A stretch of 64,000 bases of DNA, from positions 248,001 through 312,000 of the forward strand of contig NZ_CADO01000139.1 of the NCBI RefSeq assembly GCF_000285275.1. The letters run 5' to 3'. The stretch comes from Acetobacter pasteurianus subsp. pasteurianus LMG 1262 = NBRC 106471. Its GTDB lineage: Bacteria > Pseudomonadota > Alphaproteobacteria > Acetobacterales > Acetobacteraceae. Positions 28,322 to 36,009 of the stretch are shown one piece after another. The position numbers and the translations under genes are program-made. Below the pieces are notes generated by a model. The model was not told the origin of the DNA and did no database searches. It saw only the letters and a list, made by a program, of their open reading frames with translations. How positions within the stretch are numbered: the stretch's first letter is position 1; each line of letters opens with the position of its first letter.

Positions 28322-30313
28322 ATGGCGACAAAAACGGCATCAACCAACGCAGCGCAGGAACAGGATGGTGATACCACCCTGCTTGATACGCGGTCTTCTG
28401 CAGTCAAAAAACTGATTGCCAAAGGGCGTGAGCGCGGGTGCATCACGTTTGATGAGCTAAATGCCGTTCTCCCGCAGGACAAAATGTCTTCTGAGCAGAT
28501 TGAAGACATTATGGCCGTGCTGTCTGAAATGGGTATTCAGGTTGTCGAGAACGAAGATAACGACAACGAGGAAACTGAACCCAAGAAAGCCGCTGCTGAA
28601 AGCGATGACGCAGAGGAAGAAGCCGAGGCTGAAACCGAAGCGGAAGCCGAAAGCCCAACCGGTAATGTAAATGCCGAAAGCGTAGGCCGTACGGATGACC
28701 CCGTGCGTATGTATCTGCGTGAAATGGGCACGGTGGAACTGCTCTCTCGTGAGGGCGAAATTGCCATTGCCAAGCGGATTGAGGCTGGCCGTGATGAAAT
28801 GATTGGCGGCTTGTGTGAAAGCCCGCTGACATTCCGCGCCATCATCTCTTGGCATGAGATGATCCGTAACAATGAAATGCTGCTGCGTGACATTGTGGAT
28901 CTGGAAGCCATGCAAAGTGGTGGCAACCCGCTGGAAGAGGGCGGAGACGGCACGTTTAACGAAGCCGAATCCGATTCTGAAGCGGAAGAAGCCGAAGAGC
29001 CAGAAGCCGAGGGCGAAGGCGATATTGAGAGCGAAGGCAGTGGCCTTTCCCTTTCTGCGCTGGAAGAAAAGCTCAAGCCGGAAATTCTTGCGCATTTTGA
29101 TGAGATCGAACCGCTTTATGCCGAACTGCGCAAGTTGCAGGTGCAGCGGATTGAAGCCCTGACATCTGGTGAAGATGTTGATGGCAATTTTGAAGAAAGT
29201 TACGTTGCCCTGCGTGAAAAGCTGGTGGGCAAGGTAGAGCAGGTTCACCTGCACAATAACCGGATTGAAGATCTGGTGGCCCAGCTCAAGCAGATGTTCC
29301 AGAAGCTGAACATGCTGGAAGGGCGTATGCTGCGTCTGGCAGAAAGCTGCCGTGTCTCACGTGAAGATTTCTTGCTGAAATACCGTGGCCGTGAGCTTGA
29401 TCCGGGCTGGATGGACATGGTTTCCGGCCTGTCTGGTCGTTCATGGAAGAACTTTGTGGCCAAGCACGCCAATACGGTGGTTGGTCTGCGTGATCAGGTT
29501 GCACAGTTGGCGCAGGAAACGGGTTTGCCAATTGGTGAATTCCGCCGTGTGTATGCAACGGTTGCGCGTGGTGAGCGTGATTCTGCGCGTGCTAAAAAGG
29601 AAATGATTGAAGCCAACCTGCGCTTGGTTATTTCCATTGCCAAAAAATACACCAACCGCGGCCTTCAATTCCTTGATCTGATTCAGGAAGGCAATATCGG
29701 CCTGATGAAGGCGGTGGATAAGTTTGAATACCGCCGTGGTTACAAGTTCTCCACCTATGCAACGTGGTGGATCAGGCAGGCGATTACGCGCTCCATTGCG
29801 GATCAGGCCCGTACAATCCGTATTCCGGTGCATATGATCGAAACGATCAATAAGCTGGTGCGCACCTCTCGCCAGATGCTGCATGAAATCGGGCGTGAAC
29901 CTGCACCGGAAGAGCTGGCTGAAAAGCTGGGTATGCCGCTGGAAAAAGTGCGCAAGGTGCTGAAAATTGCCAAGGAGCCCATCTCCCTCGAAACCCCGAT
30001 CGGGGATGAGGAAGATAGCCATCTGGGTGATTTCATCGAGGATAAAACAGCTATTATCCCGCTGGATGCCGCTATCCAGACCAATCTGCGTGAAGCCACA
30101 ACCCGCGTTCTGGCCTCTCTTACTCCGCGTGAAGAACGCGTGCTGCGTATGCGTTTTGGTATTGGCATGAACACCGATCATACGCTGGAAGAAGTTGGCC
30201 AGCAGTTTAACGTAACGCGTGAACGTATCCGCCAGATTGAAGCCAAGGCTCTGCGTAAGCTCAAACATCCAAGCCGTAGCCGTAAGCTGCGTTCCTTCCT
30301 GGATGATAACTGA
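28322..30313 (+). CDS. rpoD: RNA polymerase primary sigma factor RpoD
   Basis: Housekeeping sigma factor, 663 residues. Region 1.1 lies at the N-terminus, followed by an acidic stretch (about residues 78-115). Region 1.2 appears as [23 protein letters not shown] non-conserved region with a second Glu-rich block separates it from region 2 ([33 protein letters not shown], the core-binding part, then the -10 recognition helix containing [10 protein letters not shown]). Region 3 and region 4 ([23 protein letters not shown], the -35 helix-turn-helix) complete it. I chose ATG at 28322, with GGAGGAG about ten bases before it, over ATG at 28295. A hairpin follows the stop. Confidence 0.97.
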   Translation: MATKTASTNAAQEQDGDTTLLDTRSSAVKKLIAKGRERGCITFDELNAVLPQDKMSSEQIEDIMAVLSEMGIQVVENEDNDNEETEPKKAAAESDDAEEEAEAETEAEAESPTGNVNAESVGRTDDPVRMYLREMGTVELLSREGEIAIAKRIEAGRDEMIGGLCESPLTFRAIISWHEMIRNNEMLLRDIVDLEAMQSGGNPLEEGGDGTFNEAESDSEAEEAEEPEAEGEGDIESEGSGLSLSALEEKLKPEILAHFDEIEPLYAELRKLQVQRIEALTSGEDVDGNFEESYVALREKLVGKVEQVHLHNNRIEDLVAQLKQMFQKLNMLEGRMLRLAESCRVSREDFLLKYRGRELDPGWMDMVSGLSGRSWKNFVAKHANTVVGLRDQVAQLAQETGLPIGEFRRVYATVARGERDSARAKKEMIEANLRLVISIAKKYTNRGLQFLDLIQEGNIGLMKAVDKFEYRRGYKFSTYATWWIRQAITRSIADQARTIRIPVHMIETINKLVRTSRQMLHEIGREPAPEELAEKLGMPLEKVRKVLKIAKEPISLETPIGDEEDSHLGDFIEDKTAIIPLDAAIQTNLREATTRVLASLTPREERVLRMRFGIGMNTDHTLEEVGQQFNVTRERIRQIEAKALRKLKHPSRSRKLRSFLDDN

Positions 30314-30340
30314 TCTAAACTTTAACGCCGAATCCACAAC

Positions 30341-30377
30341 GCGCATGAAGGTGGTTGTTACCTTCATGCGCATGTTT
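30341..30377 (+). terminator. Hairpin after rpoD overlapping the GNAT gene start region
   Basis: GCGCATGAAGGT (30341-30352) pairs perfectly with ACCTTCATGCGC (30360-30371) across a seven-base loop, followed by ATGTTTTC. The T-run is short. The stem contains an in-frame ATG, the AAGGTGG that would serve as ribosome-binding site, and the likely start codons of the next gene, so it may also control that gene's translation. Confidence 0.65.
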
Positions 30378-30884
30378 TCTCCGCCCCGACACGCACCTCT
30401 GGCTTTGCCAGAAGGATGGCATGTGCAGGAGCATCTTCGGCCCGATGTGGCTGGGTATCGGCTTTTGCAGGATCGGGTGGGGCGAGACTATTGCTGGTGG
30501 ATGCGGCAGGCAGCATCAGATGCCACCTTGGCGCGTTTTCTGGAAACAGCGCCTGTAAACATTGGCCTGTTGCGGCAAAAACAGCAGATCCGAGGTTTTT
30601 TTGAGCTGGATCTGGCAGACCCGCAATCTGTAAACCTTTCTTATTTCGGTCTTTTTCCCGAAGCGATTGGCCAAGGGGTCGGGCGCGCTTTTCTGGATAA
30701 TGTGCTGCGTTTAGCATGGCAGGGTGGCCCGCACTCTGTGCGCGTGAACACCTGCACGGCAGATCATCCGCGGGCTTTGGCGCTGTATCAGCAGGCAGGC
30801 TTCAAGGTTATGCGCCGCGTGCAAGAGATATGGGATGTGCCAGATCGGCTTGGCATTCCCGTTCCTCAGCATTTGCGTGTGTGA
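30366..30884 (+). CDS. GNAT-family acetyltransferase
   Basis: Protein of 172 residues from the chosen start. The acetyl-CoA binding motif A is visible as YFGLFPEAIGQGVGRAFLDNVL, split around residue 100, with the Q-x-x-G-x-G-type turn GQGVGRA. VNTCTADHPRALALYQQAGFKV is the C-terminal GNAT motif B region. The N-terminal half is variable, and the substrate cannot be told. Starts at 30345, 30366 and 30372 are all in frame; 30366 is used because AAGGTGG lies 11 bases before it. All of these lie in the hairpin after rpoD, so expression may be low or regulated. An upstream in-frame extension through rpoD is rejected. Confidence 0.8.
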   Translation: MRMFSPPRHAPLALPEGWHVQEHLRPDVAGYRLLQDRVGRDYCWWMRQAASDATLARFLETAPVNIGLLRQKQQIRGFFELDLADPQSVNLSYFGLFPEAIGQGVGRAFLDNVLRLAWQGGPHSVRVNTCTADHPRALALYQQAGFKVMRRVQEIWDVPDRLGIPVPQHLRV

Positions 30885-30992
30885 ATCTCTCTTGCTTTTG
30901 CCGCGTAAATATGATTGAGACTGCTCTTTCCCTGCCGGGTTCATGGCATTGGCCCGGCTATACCCGCAGCTTCAGATTTTAAAACTCTGTAG

Positions 30993-31023
30993 CACCGTAG
31001 GCCGGAACGGTTCGGCACGGGTG
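30993..31023 (+). promoter_or_regulatory. Candidate S6:S18-binding leader RNA of the rpsF operon
   Basis: CACCG (30993-30997) is followed by a hairpin GCCGGA-ACGG-TTCGGC (31001-31016) and then ACGGGTG (31017-31023), which can pair with CACCGT. This gives a stem with an exposed CCG and a bulge, 28 bases before rpsF. A leader motif with a CCG-containing bulge that binds the S6:S18 protein complex is known upstream of many bacterial rpsF genes and provides autoregulation. The match is by eye and the fold was not computed. Confidence 0.6.
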
Positions 31024-31050
31024 GGTTGATTGTATCCGAAGGGAGTCAAC

Positions 31051-31512
31051 ATGCCACTTTATGAAACCGTGCTGATTGCGCGGAATGATATTTCCCAGCA
31101 GCAGGTGGATGCCATTCTTGATGGTATTGCCGCCCAGATCGAAGCCGATGGCGGTGCCGTGCGCAAGCGCGAGTACTGGGGCCTGCGTAGCCTTGCCTAT
31201 CGTATCAAAAAGAACCGCAAGGGCCACTATGCCCTTCTGGGTCTGGAAGCACGTTCCGAACTGGTGAAAGAAATTGAACGCCAGCTCGCTCTGAACGAAG
31301 ACGTTCTGCGTCTGATGACCCTGCGCGTTGAAGAAATCGACGAAACTCCGTCTCCGGTTCTGTCCCGCAAGGGTGATGACCGTGGTGACCGTGGCGGCTT
31401 CCGTGGTCCCAAGCAGGCCGGTGGTCGTTTTGAAAGTGGCCGTGGCCGTCGCAGCGGTGGTGAAGACCGCAGCAACGCCGAACAGCCAGCTGACAACGCA
31501 GCAGCGGAGTAA
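31051..31512 (+). CDS. rpsF: 30S ribosomal protein S6
   Basis: Binds 16S rRNA with S18 in the platform of the small subunit. The protein has 153 residues. It begins [20 protein letters not shown] and contains [21 protein letters not shown], the S6 RNA-binding region. A low-complexity Gly/Arg/Asp-rich tail of about 45 residues follows the S6 fold, longer than in E. coli and variable in alphaproteobacteria. The start at 31051 has GGGAG six bases upstream. It opens the rpsF-rpsR-rplI operon behind the leader at 30993. Confidence 0.97.
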   Translation: MPLYETVLIARNDISQQQVDAILDGIAAQIEADGGAVRKREYWGLRSLAYRIKKNRKGHYALLGLEARSELVKEIERQLALNEDVLRLMTLRVEEIDETPSPVLSRKGDDRGDRGGFRGPKQAGGRFESGRGRRSGGEDRSNAEQPADNAAAE

Positions 31513-31518
31513 TCCAGA

Positions 31519-31794
31519 ATGTCTGATACAATGGAAGTAAACCCCGCCGCCCGTCGCCCGGCTGTGGGTGCGCGTCGTCCGTTCTACCGTCGTCGCAAGT
31601 CTTGCCCGTTCTCCGGCCCCAACGAGCCGAAGATCGATTATAAAGACGTGCGTCTGCTCAGCCGCTTCCTGTCCGAACGTGGCAAGATCGTGCCGAGCCG
31701 CATCACGGCGGTTTCCGCAAAGAAGCAGCGTGAACTGGCACAGGCTATCAAGCGTGCCCGCTTCCTGGCTCTGCTTCCCTACGTTGTAAGCTGA
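31519..31794 (+). CDS. rpsR: 30S ribosomal protein S18
   Basis: Small-subunit protein that pairs with S6. The protein has 91 residues. The core is [22 protein letters not shown] (split) then [33 protein letters not shown] and [14 protein letters not shown]. The start ATG at 31519 has GGAG ten bases upstream; an ATG at 31531 is a weaker alternative. It lies six bases after rpsF and 11 before rplI. Confidence 0.97.
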   Translation: MSDTMEVNPAARRPAVGARRPFYRRRKSCPFSGPNEPKIDYKDVRLLSRFLSERGKIVPSRITAVSAKKQRELAQAIKRARFLALLPYVVS

Positions 31795-31805
31795 GGGAGC
31801 GATCA

Positions 31806-32411
31806 ATGGCTGCTACAGAAGTAATCCTGCTTCAGCGCGTCGAACATCTGGGTCAGATGGGCGATGTGGTGAAGGTACGTCCGGGTTTTGCCCGTAACTA
31901 TCTGCTGCCACAGGGCAAGGCTATCCGTGCAAACGATGATAACCGTGCCCGTTTTGAGCGTGAACGCGCTCAGCTGGAAGCACAGAACATCAAGCGTCGT
32001 GAAGAAGCTGAACGTCTGTCCGAACGGATGGAAGGTCTGGCTGTCATCCTGATCCGTCAGGCTGGCGATAGCGGCAGCCTGTATGGTTCCGTCAGCACGC
32101 GCGATGTTGCGCAGGCTGTTACGGAAGCAGGCTTCACCATTTCCCGTCAGCAGGTTTTTCTTGCACACCCCATTAAGTCTTTGGGGCTGTATGAAGTGAA
32201 AATTGCGCTGCACCCGGAAGTGGTTGTGCCGGTTATCATCAACGTGGCACGTTCTGAAGAAGAAGCAGAACGTCAGGCACGTGGTGAAGCTGCTTCTCCT
32301 GAAGAAGAAGCTGAAATTGCTGGTGATGATGCCGTTGTTGAAGGCGAACTCATTACCGACCCAGCAGAAATTGCTGAAGCAGAAGCTGCACCGGCAGAAG
32401 CTAACGCTTAA
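31806..32411 (+). CDS. rplI: 50S ribosomal protein L9
   Basis: Large-subunit protein with an N-terminal rRNA-binding domain ([20 protein letters not shown], then [15 protein letters not shown]), a long connecting helix ([21 protein letters not shown]) and a C-terminal domain ([24 protein letters not shown]). The protein has 201 residues, about 50 more than E. coli L9, because of a Glu/Ala-rich acidic tail from about residue 150. The start has GGGAG eight bases before it. A strong terminator follows. Confidence 0.97.
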   Translation: MAATEVILLQRVEHLGQMGDVVKVRPGFARNYLLPQGKAIRANDDNRARFERERAQLEAQNIKRREEAERLSERMEGLAVILIRQAGDSGSLYGSVSTRDVAQAVTEAGFTISRQQVFLAHPIKSLGLYEVKIALHPEVVVPVIINVARSEEEAERQARGEAASPEEEAEIAGDDAVVEGELITDPAEIAEAEAAPAEANA

Positions 32412-32438
32412 TTTGCCGTTTGCATTTTCATGCGGAAG

Positions 32439-32472
32439 AAGCCCGGAAAATTCTTTTCCGGGCTTTTTTTTT
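32439..32472 (+). terminator. Intrinsic terminator of the rpsF-rpsR-rplI operon
   Basis: AAGCCCGGAAAA (32439-32450) pairs with TTTTCCGGGCTT (32454-32465) around TTC, followed by a T-run to 32472. Confidence 0.93.
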
Positions 32473-32511
32473 GCGCGTATGCTGCAATCAATTTTCTGAA
32501 GGAGACGCGGC

Positions 32512-33723
32512 ATGAAGCAAGTTCTTGATCGCATTCTGCAACACTTTATCGCAGATGGTCGGTTGCAGGTGCGCTGGCCGGATGGAAGTACAAGCCTTTA
32601 TAAAGGGCACAATCCCGGCCCTTCAGCAGGCGTGGTCCTGCATAATCAGGCTGCCGTGCGGGCAATGGTGATAAATCCGGGGCTTGGTTTTGGTGAAGCC
32701 TATATGGACTCTCACCTCGATCCGCTGGATTGCACACTTTACAATCTGCTGGATGTGTTAATGCTTAATGCCATGCGCCCCGGTGGCCATGTGGCAGAAC
32801 GTCTGGCATCGGCCCTACGGTATGTGCGCCGTGGGTGGATTCAGTTTAATCCTATCAAGCGTGCGCAGCAGAATGTAGCGCATCATTATGATTTGGATAA
32901 CCGCCTGTATTCTTTGTTTTTAGATAAAGACTGGCAATATTCCTGCGCTTATTTCCGACATGGCACAGAAACGCTGGATGAGGCGCAAGAGGCCAAAAAG
33001 CACCATATTGCAGCCAAACTGTTACTAGATCGGCCGGGTTTGGAAGTGCTGGATATTGGGTGTGGTTGGGGCGGTATGGCCCTTACGCTGGCCAAGGATT
33101 ACGGCGCTATTGTTACCGGCATCACCCTTTCTCAGGAACAATTGGCTTTTGCACGCCAACGCGCCAAGGATGAGGGGCTAGAGGGGCGCGTACGGTTTGA
33201 GTTGCTGGATTACCGCAACCTGCACCGGCAGTTTGACCGTATTGTCTCCGTTGGCATGTTTGAGCATGTGGGTGTTGGGCATTATCGCCAGTTCTTTGAT
33301 GTTATCAAAAACGCACTTGTGGAAGATGGTGTGGCCCTTGTGCATTCCATTGGCCGCAGTGATGGACCGGGCACAACAAACCCGTGGGTGAACAAATATA
33401 TTTTCCCCGGTGGGTATTCTCCGGCACTCAGCGAGGTTTTTGCCGCAGTTGAGCCTACTGGCCTGTGGGTGACGGATTGCGAAATCCTGCGCCTGCATTA
33501 CGCAAAAACCATTGCCATCTGGCGTGAGCGGTTTGAGGCCAAGCGTGCAGAAGCTGTTGCGCTGTATGATGAACGCTTTGCGCGGATGTTTGAATTTTAC
33601 CTTAACGCCGCTGAACTGGCTTTCCGTGTGCAGGGGCACATGAACTTCCAGCTCCAGCTTTCACGCTCTATTTCTGCTGTACCGTTTACGCGGGATTACA
33701 TTGCCGCAGCAGAAAAAGAATAA
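32512..33723 (+). CDS. cfa: Cyclopropane-fatty-acyl-phospholipid synthase family protein
   Basis: Transfers a methylene group from S-adenosylmethionine to unsaturated phospholipid chains, giving cyclopropane fatty acids that help acid and solvent tolerance. The protein has 403 residues. The SAM site is VLDIGCGWGGMAL (near residue 178), with GITLSQEQLAFA after it. HHYDLDNRLYSLFLDKDWQYSCAYF matches the family, and FPGGYSPALSE lies in the C-terminal half. The start at 32512 has AAGGAG about seven bases upstream. It ends five bases before the converging rsmA stop, with no terminator between them, so the two transcripts probably overlap. Confidence 0.94.
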   Translation: MKQVLDRILQHFIADGRLQVRWPDGSTSLYKGHNPGPSAGVVLHNQAAVRAMVINPGLGFGEAYMDSHLDPLDCTLYNLLDVLMLNAMRPGGHVAERLASALRYVRRGWIQFNPIKRAQQNVAHHYDLDNRLYSLFLDKDWQYSCAYFRHGTETLDEAQEAKKHHIAAKLLLDRPGLEVLDIGCGWGGMALTLAKDYGAIVTGITLSQEQLAFARQRAKDEGLEGRVRFELLDYRNLHRQFDRIVSVGMFEHVGVGHYRQFFDVIKNALVEDGVALVHSIGRSDGPGTTNPWVNKYIFPGGYSPALSEVFAAVEPTGLWVTDCEILRLHYAKTIAIWRERFEAKRAEAVALYDERFARMFEFYLNAAELAFRVQGHMNFQLQLSRSISAVPFTRDYIAAAEKE

Positions 33724-33728
33724 GCCTT

Positions 33729-34559
33729 TTATTGAGCAGATAGGGCAAAATGCGCGCGTGCCAAGCGGTCAAACTCTGCAACATCCAGAGTTTCCGCGCG
33801 GCGCGTGCCATCTATGTCTGCTGCCGCCAAAAGCTTATCACCGTTCAGGCCTTTTAAGGCCCCGCGCAGCATTTTGCGCCGCTGCCCAAAGGCTGCTGCC
33901 GTTACCCGCTCCATTGCTTTAAAAAGCGCAGGCTCAGGCTGCTGGGCATGAGGCGTAATGCTGGCAACGGCAGACCATACCGCTGGAGGGGGTGAAAACG
34001 CACCCGGCGGCAGCTTCATAACAATCGCACAATCTGCACACCATTGGGCCAGTACAGCCAAGCGCCCGTAATGTTCGCTGTTAGGGGCGGCGCAAATGCG
34101 CTCTGCCACTTCCAACTGGAACATGAGTGTTAGCCGTTCCCACGCGTTACCTTGCCGCAGCCAGCCAATAAGCAAAGGGGTGGCCACATTGTAGGGCAGA
34201 TTGGCAATAATCTGCCGTGGTGCGGGGCACAGTTCTGTAAGGTCACACTTGAGCGCATCGGCTTCCACCACCTTTAGGCGGTTGGGGTAAAAGCCTGCCA
34301 GTTCCTGAATAACCAGCACTGCGCGGCTATCAAGCTCCACCGCTGTTACGGATTCTGCCGGGCCGTTCAGCAAAGCGCGTGTTAGCCCGCCGGGGCCGGG
34401 GCCAACTTCTACAACGTGGCGGCCTTTCAGGTTGCCTGCCAGTGTTGCAATACGTTCTGTTACACCCGGATCAAGCAGAAAGTGCTGGCCAAGGGCTTTG
34501 CGTGCATCCAGCCCGTGCCGATGGATAACATCGCGCAGGCTCTCCAGTGGGGCAGACAG
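33729..34559 (-). CDS. rsmA: 16S rRNA dimethyladenosine transferase, apparent CTG start
   Basis: Dimethylates two adenines in the 3' hairpin of 16S rRNA, a late step of small-subunit assembly. From CTG at 34559 the protein is 276 residues, the normal length. It reads DVIHRHGLDARKALGQHFLLD, split near residues 10-30, then the SAM motif VEVGPGPGGLT, and later ANLPYN, the catalytic motif IV. No ATG, GTG or TTG occurs in frame between the upstream stop (34577-34575) and a TTG at 34373, which would remove the SAM-binding motif. CTG at 34559 has AAGGGGG nine bases upstream, so CTG initiation is the best reading. The surA stop overlaps this ribosome-binding region. Confidence 0.9.
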   Translation of the reverse strand: MSAPLESLRDVIHRHGLDARKALGQHFLLDPGVTERIATLAGNLKGRHVVEVGPGPGGLTRALLNGPAESVTAVELDSRAVLVIQELAGFYPNRLKVVEADALKCDLTELCPAPRQIIANLPYNVATPLLIGWLRQGNAWERLTLMFQLEVAERICAAPNSEHYGRLAVLAQWCADCAIVMKLPPGAFSPPPAVWSAVASITPHAQQPEPALFKAMERVTAAAFGQRRKMLRGALKGLNGDKLLAAADIDGTRRAETLDVAEFDRLARAHFALSAQ

Positions 34560-34563
34560 GGCC

Positions 34564-35928
34564 TTATACCCCCTTCAGCTTGATGTGCTTGTCAATAATA
34601 GCGCGACGGTGCAGGTCACTATCCAACTGGCGGGCAGCCTGTTCCACACGTTCATTCATCAACTGGTCAGCAATTTCGCTGGGTGAGCGGTTGGAAAAGT
34701 TCTTTTCCTTTTTGGTGCACACCATCAGCAGATCGATCCCATCGCGCGAGACCAGAGGGCGCGAGACCTTGCCTTCGGGCAGATCGGCCAGCAGAGACTG
34801 CATTTGAGGGTTCAGGCGTTCCAGCGGCATTTCACCCGGATCTGTGGGGCGCTTTTCACCTTCGGCCTTGTTAAGGGCCTCCATTTCCGTGCAGCTATGG
34901 GTGTTCTGGATAACCTGCATGGCCTTTTGCAGCGTAGATTCCTGCTGTGGCGTAATGTGCTGCGGGTCTAGCGGTGTATCAAAGGAAAGGAACACCTGCC
35001 GAATGGTAATCAGGTGGCCCATTTCGTGCCCGATAACACGCTTGCCATTAAGGGTGATGATAACATACCCGCCCGGCACCTTGATGGGGTTGGAAATAGC
35101 CCCAACGCCCACAGGCATCTGCCGCACCACCTGAACCACTGCGGGGTCAAGCTCATCTTCCTGCACCCAGCCCATGGACCCACCATCCAGCGCTGTCTGA
35201 CTTTGAGAAAACTGAGCTGCCACAATGGGGAAGGGCGCACCCTTACGCAGTTCCTGAATAACGGTGTTGGTGAAATCCAGCTCTTCCTGATCGTGCCGGG
35301 GATCTTCAACTTTTACAAAAATTTCGGCCAGTTCGTATTCCGTACGGCCTTCTTCACGCTTGAGCGCAGCCTGACGCTGGGCAATATCCTGCGCAGATAC
35401 GCGAGAGCGCGCGCCCAGTTCCTGCCGGAGCACCTGAATCCAGCCAATCTGCACCCGGATCTGATCGATCAACGTGGTGAGGGATACGCCATCTTGCGCC
35501 AGATGCTCACGCAATGTGCCTTCGGGCATGCCGTTGCGCCGCTCAATATTGGTAATGGCGCCTGCAATCTGTTCCGGCGGCACGTTGATATGGCGGCTGA
35601 GAATTTCCTGCGTGCGCAGGCGTTCATCAATAAGCTGGCGGATAATCTGGGGCCGTAGCCGTGCCATCAGGTCAGGCGTAAGGGGCAGGCCGGTAGAAAG
35701 GGCAAACAGTTTGCCGCGGTTATCAACATCGCGCTTGGTCAGCGGAATACTGTTGATAACAGCCAGAATCATGTCATCCGGTTCTGGCTGGGCAGGTGTT
35801 GCTGTTTGCTGCGTTGCCGCGCTGGAGGTGTGCCGTGTTGCTGCCTGCGCATACGGTGCGCCAGCAATGGCGGGAACAGTAAGCGCGGCAAGGGAACAAC
35901 AGGCCAGTGCAAGGGAACGCAGGCGCAT
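34564..35928 (-). CDS. surA: Periplasmic chaperone and peptidyl-prolyl isomerase SurA
   Basis: Guides outer-membrane proteins such as LptD to the BAM complex. The protein has 454 residues. A signal peptide ends near ALA/GAPYAQA (about residue 28). The N-terminal chaperone domain follows (about 55-190, with RPQIIRQLIDERL). The first parvulin domain (about 193-300) shows YELAEIFVKV, then FSQSQTALDGGSMGWVQEDELDP and PGGYVIITL. The second parvulin domain (about 305-425) is divergent. The start is ATG at 35928, 82 bases after lptD. This lptD-surA-rsmA order is conserved, but pdxA, often found between surA and rsmA, is absent. Confidence 0.93.
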   Translation of the reverse strand: MRLRSLALACCSLAALTVPAIAGAPYAQAATRHTSSAATQQTATPAQPEPDDMILAVINSIPLTKRDVDNRGKLFALSTGLPLTPDLMARLRPQIIRQLIDERLRTQEILSRHINVPPEQIAGAITNIERRNGMPEGTLREHLAQDGVSLTTLIDQIRVQIGWIQVLRQELGARSRVSAQDIAQRQAALKREEGRTEYELAEIFVKVEDPRHDQEELDFTNTVIQELRKGAPFPIVAAQFSQSQTALDGGSMGWVQEDELDPAVVQVVRQMPVGVGAISNPIKVPGGYVIITLNGKRVIGHEMGHLITIRQVFLSFDTPLDPQHITPQQESTLQKAMQVIQNTHSCTEMEALNKAEGEKRPTDPGEMPLERLNPQMQSLLADLPEGKVSRPLVSRDGIDLLMVCTKKEKNFSNRSPSEIADQLMNERVEQAARQLDSDLHRRAIIDKHIKLKGV

Positions 35929-36009
35929 ACGGAACAGTCTTTCAGCTTTCTGCCAGATCGGGAACTCTGTTCCCTGATACCGGAGCGCGAGGCATTTTTG
36001 AAGCAGTTC

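Noticed and set aside
28457-29254. Long ORFs antisense to rpoD
   Set aside because: They arise from the Glu/Ala codon bias of the acidic segments and show no independent domain.
30219-30365. Upstream extension of the GNAT gene through rpoD
   Set aside because: It overlaps the conserved C-terminus of RpoD in another frame and passes through the terminator-like hairpin.
34374-34559. Frameshift or pseudogene in rsmA
   Set aside because: The frame is continuous from the conserved N-terminus to the C-terminus without a stop; only a standard start codon is lacking, which CTG initiation explains.
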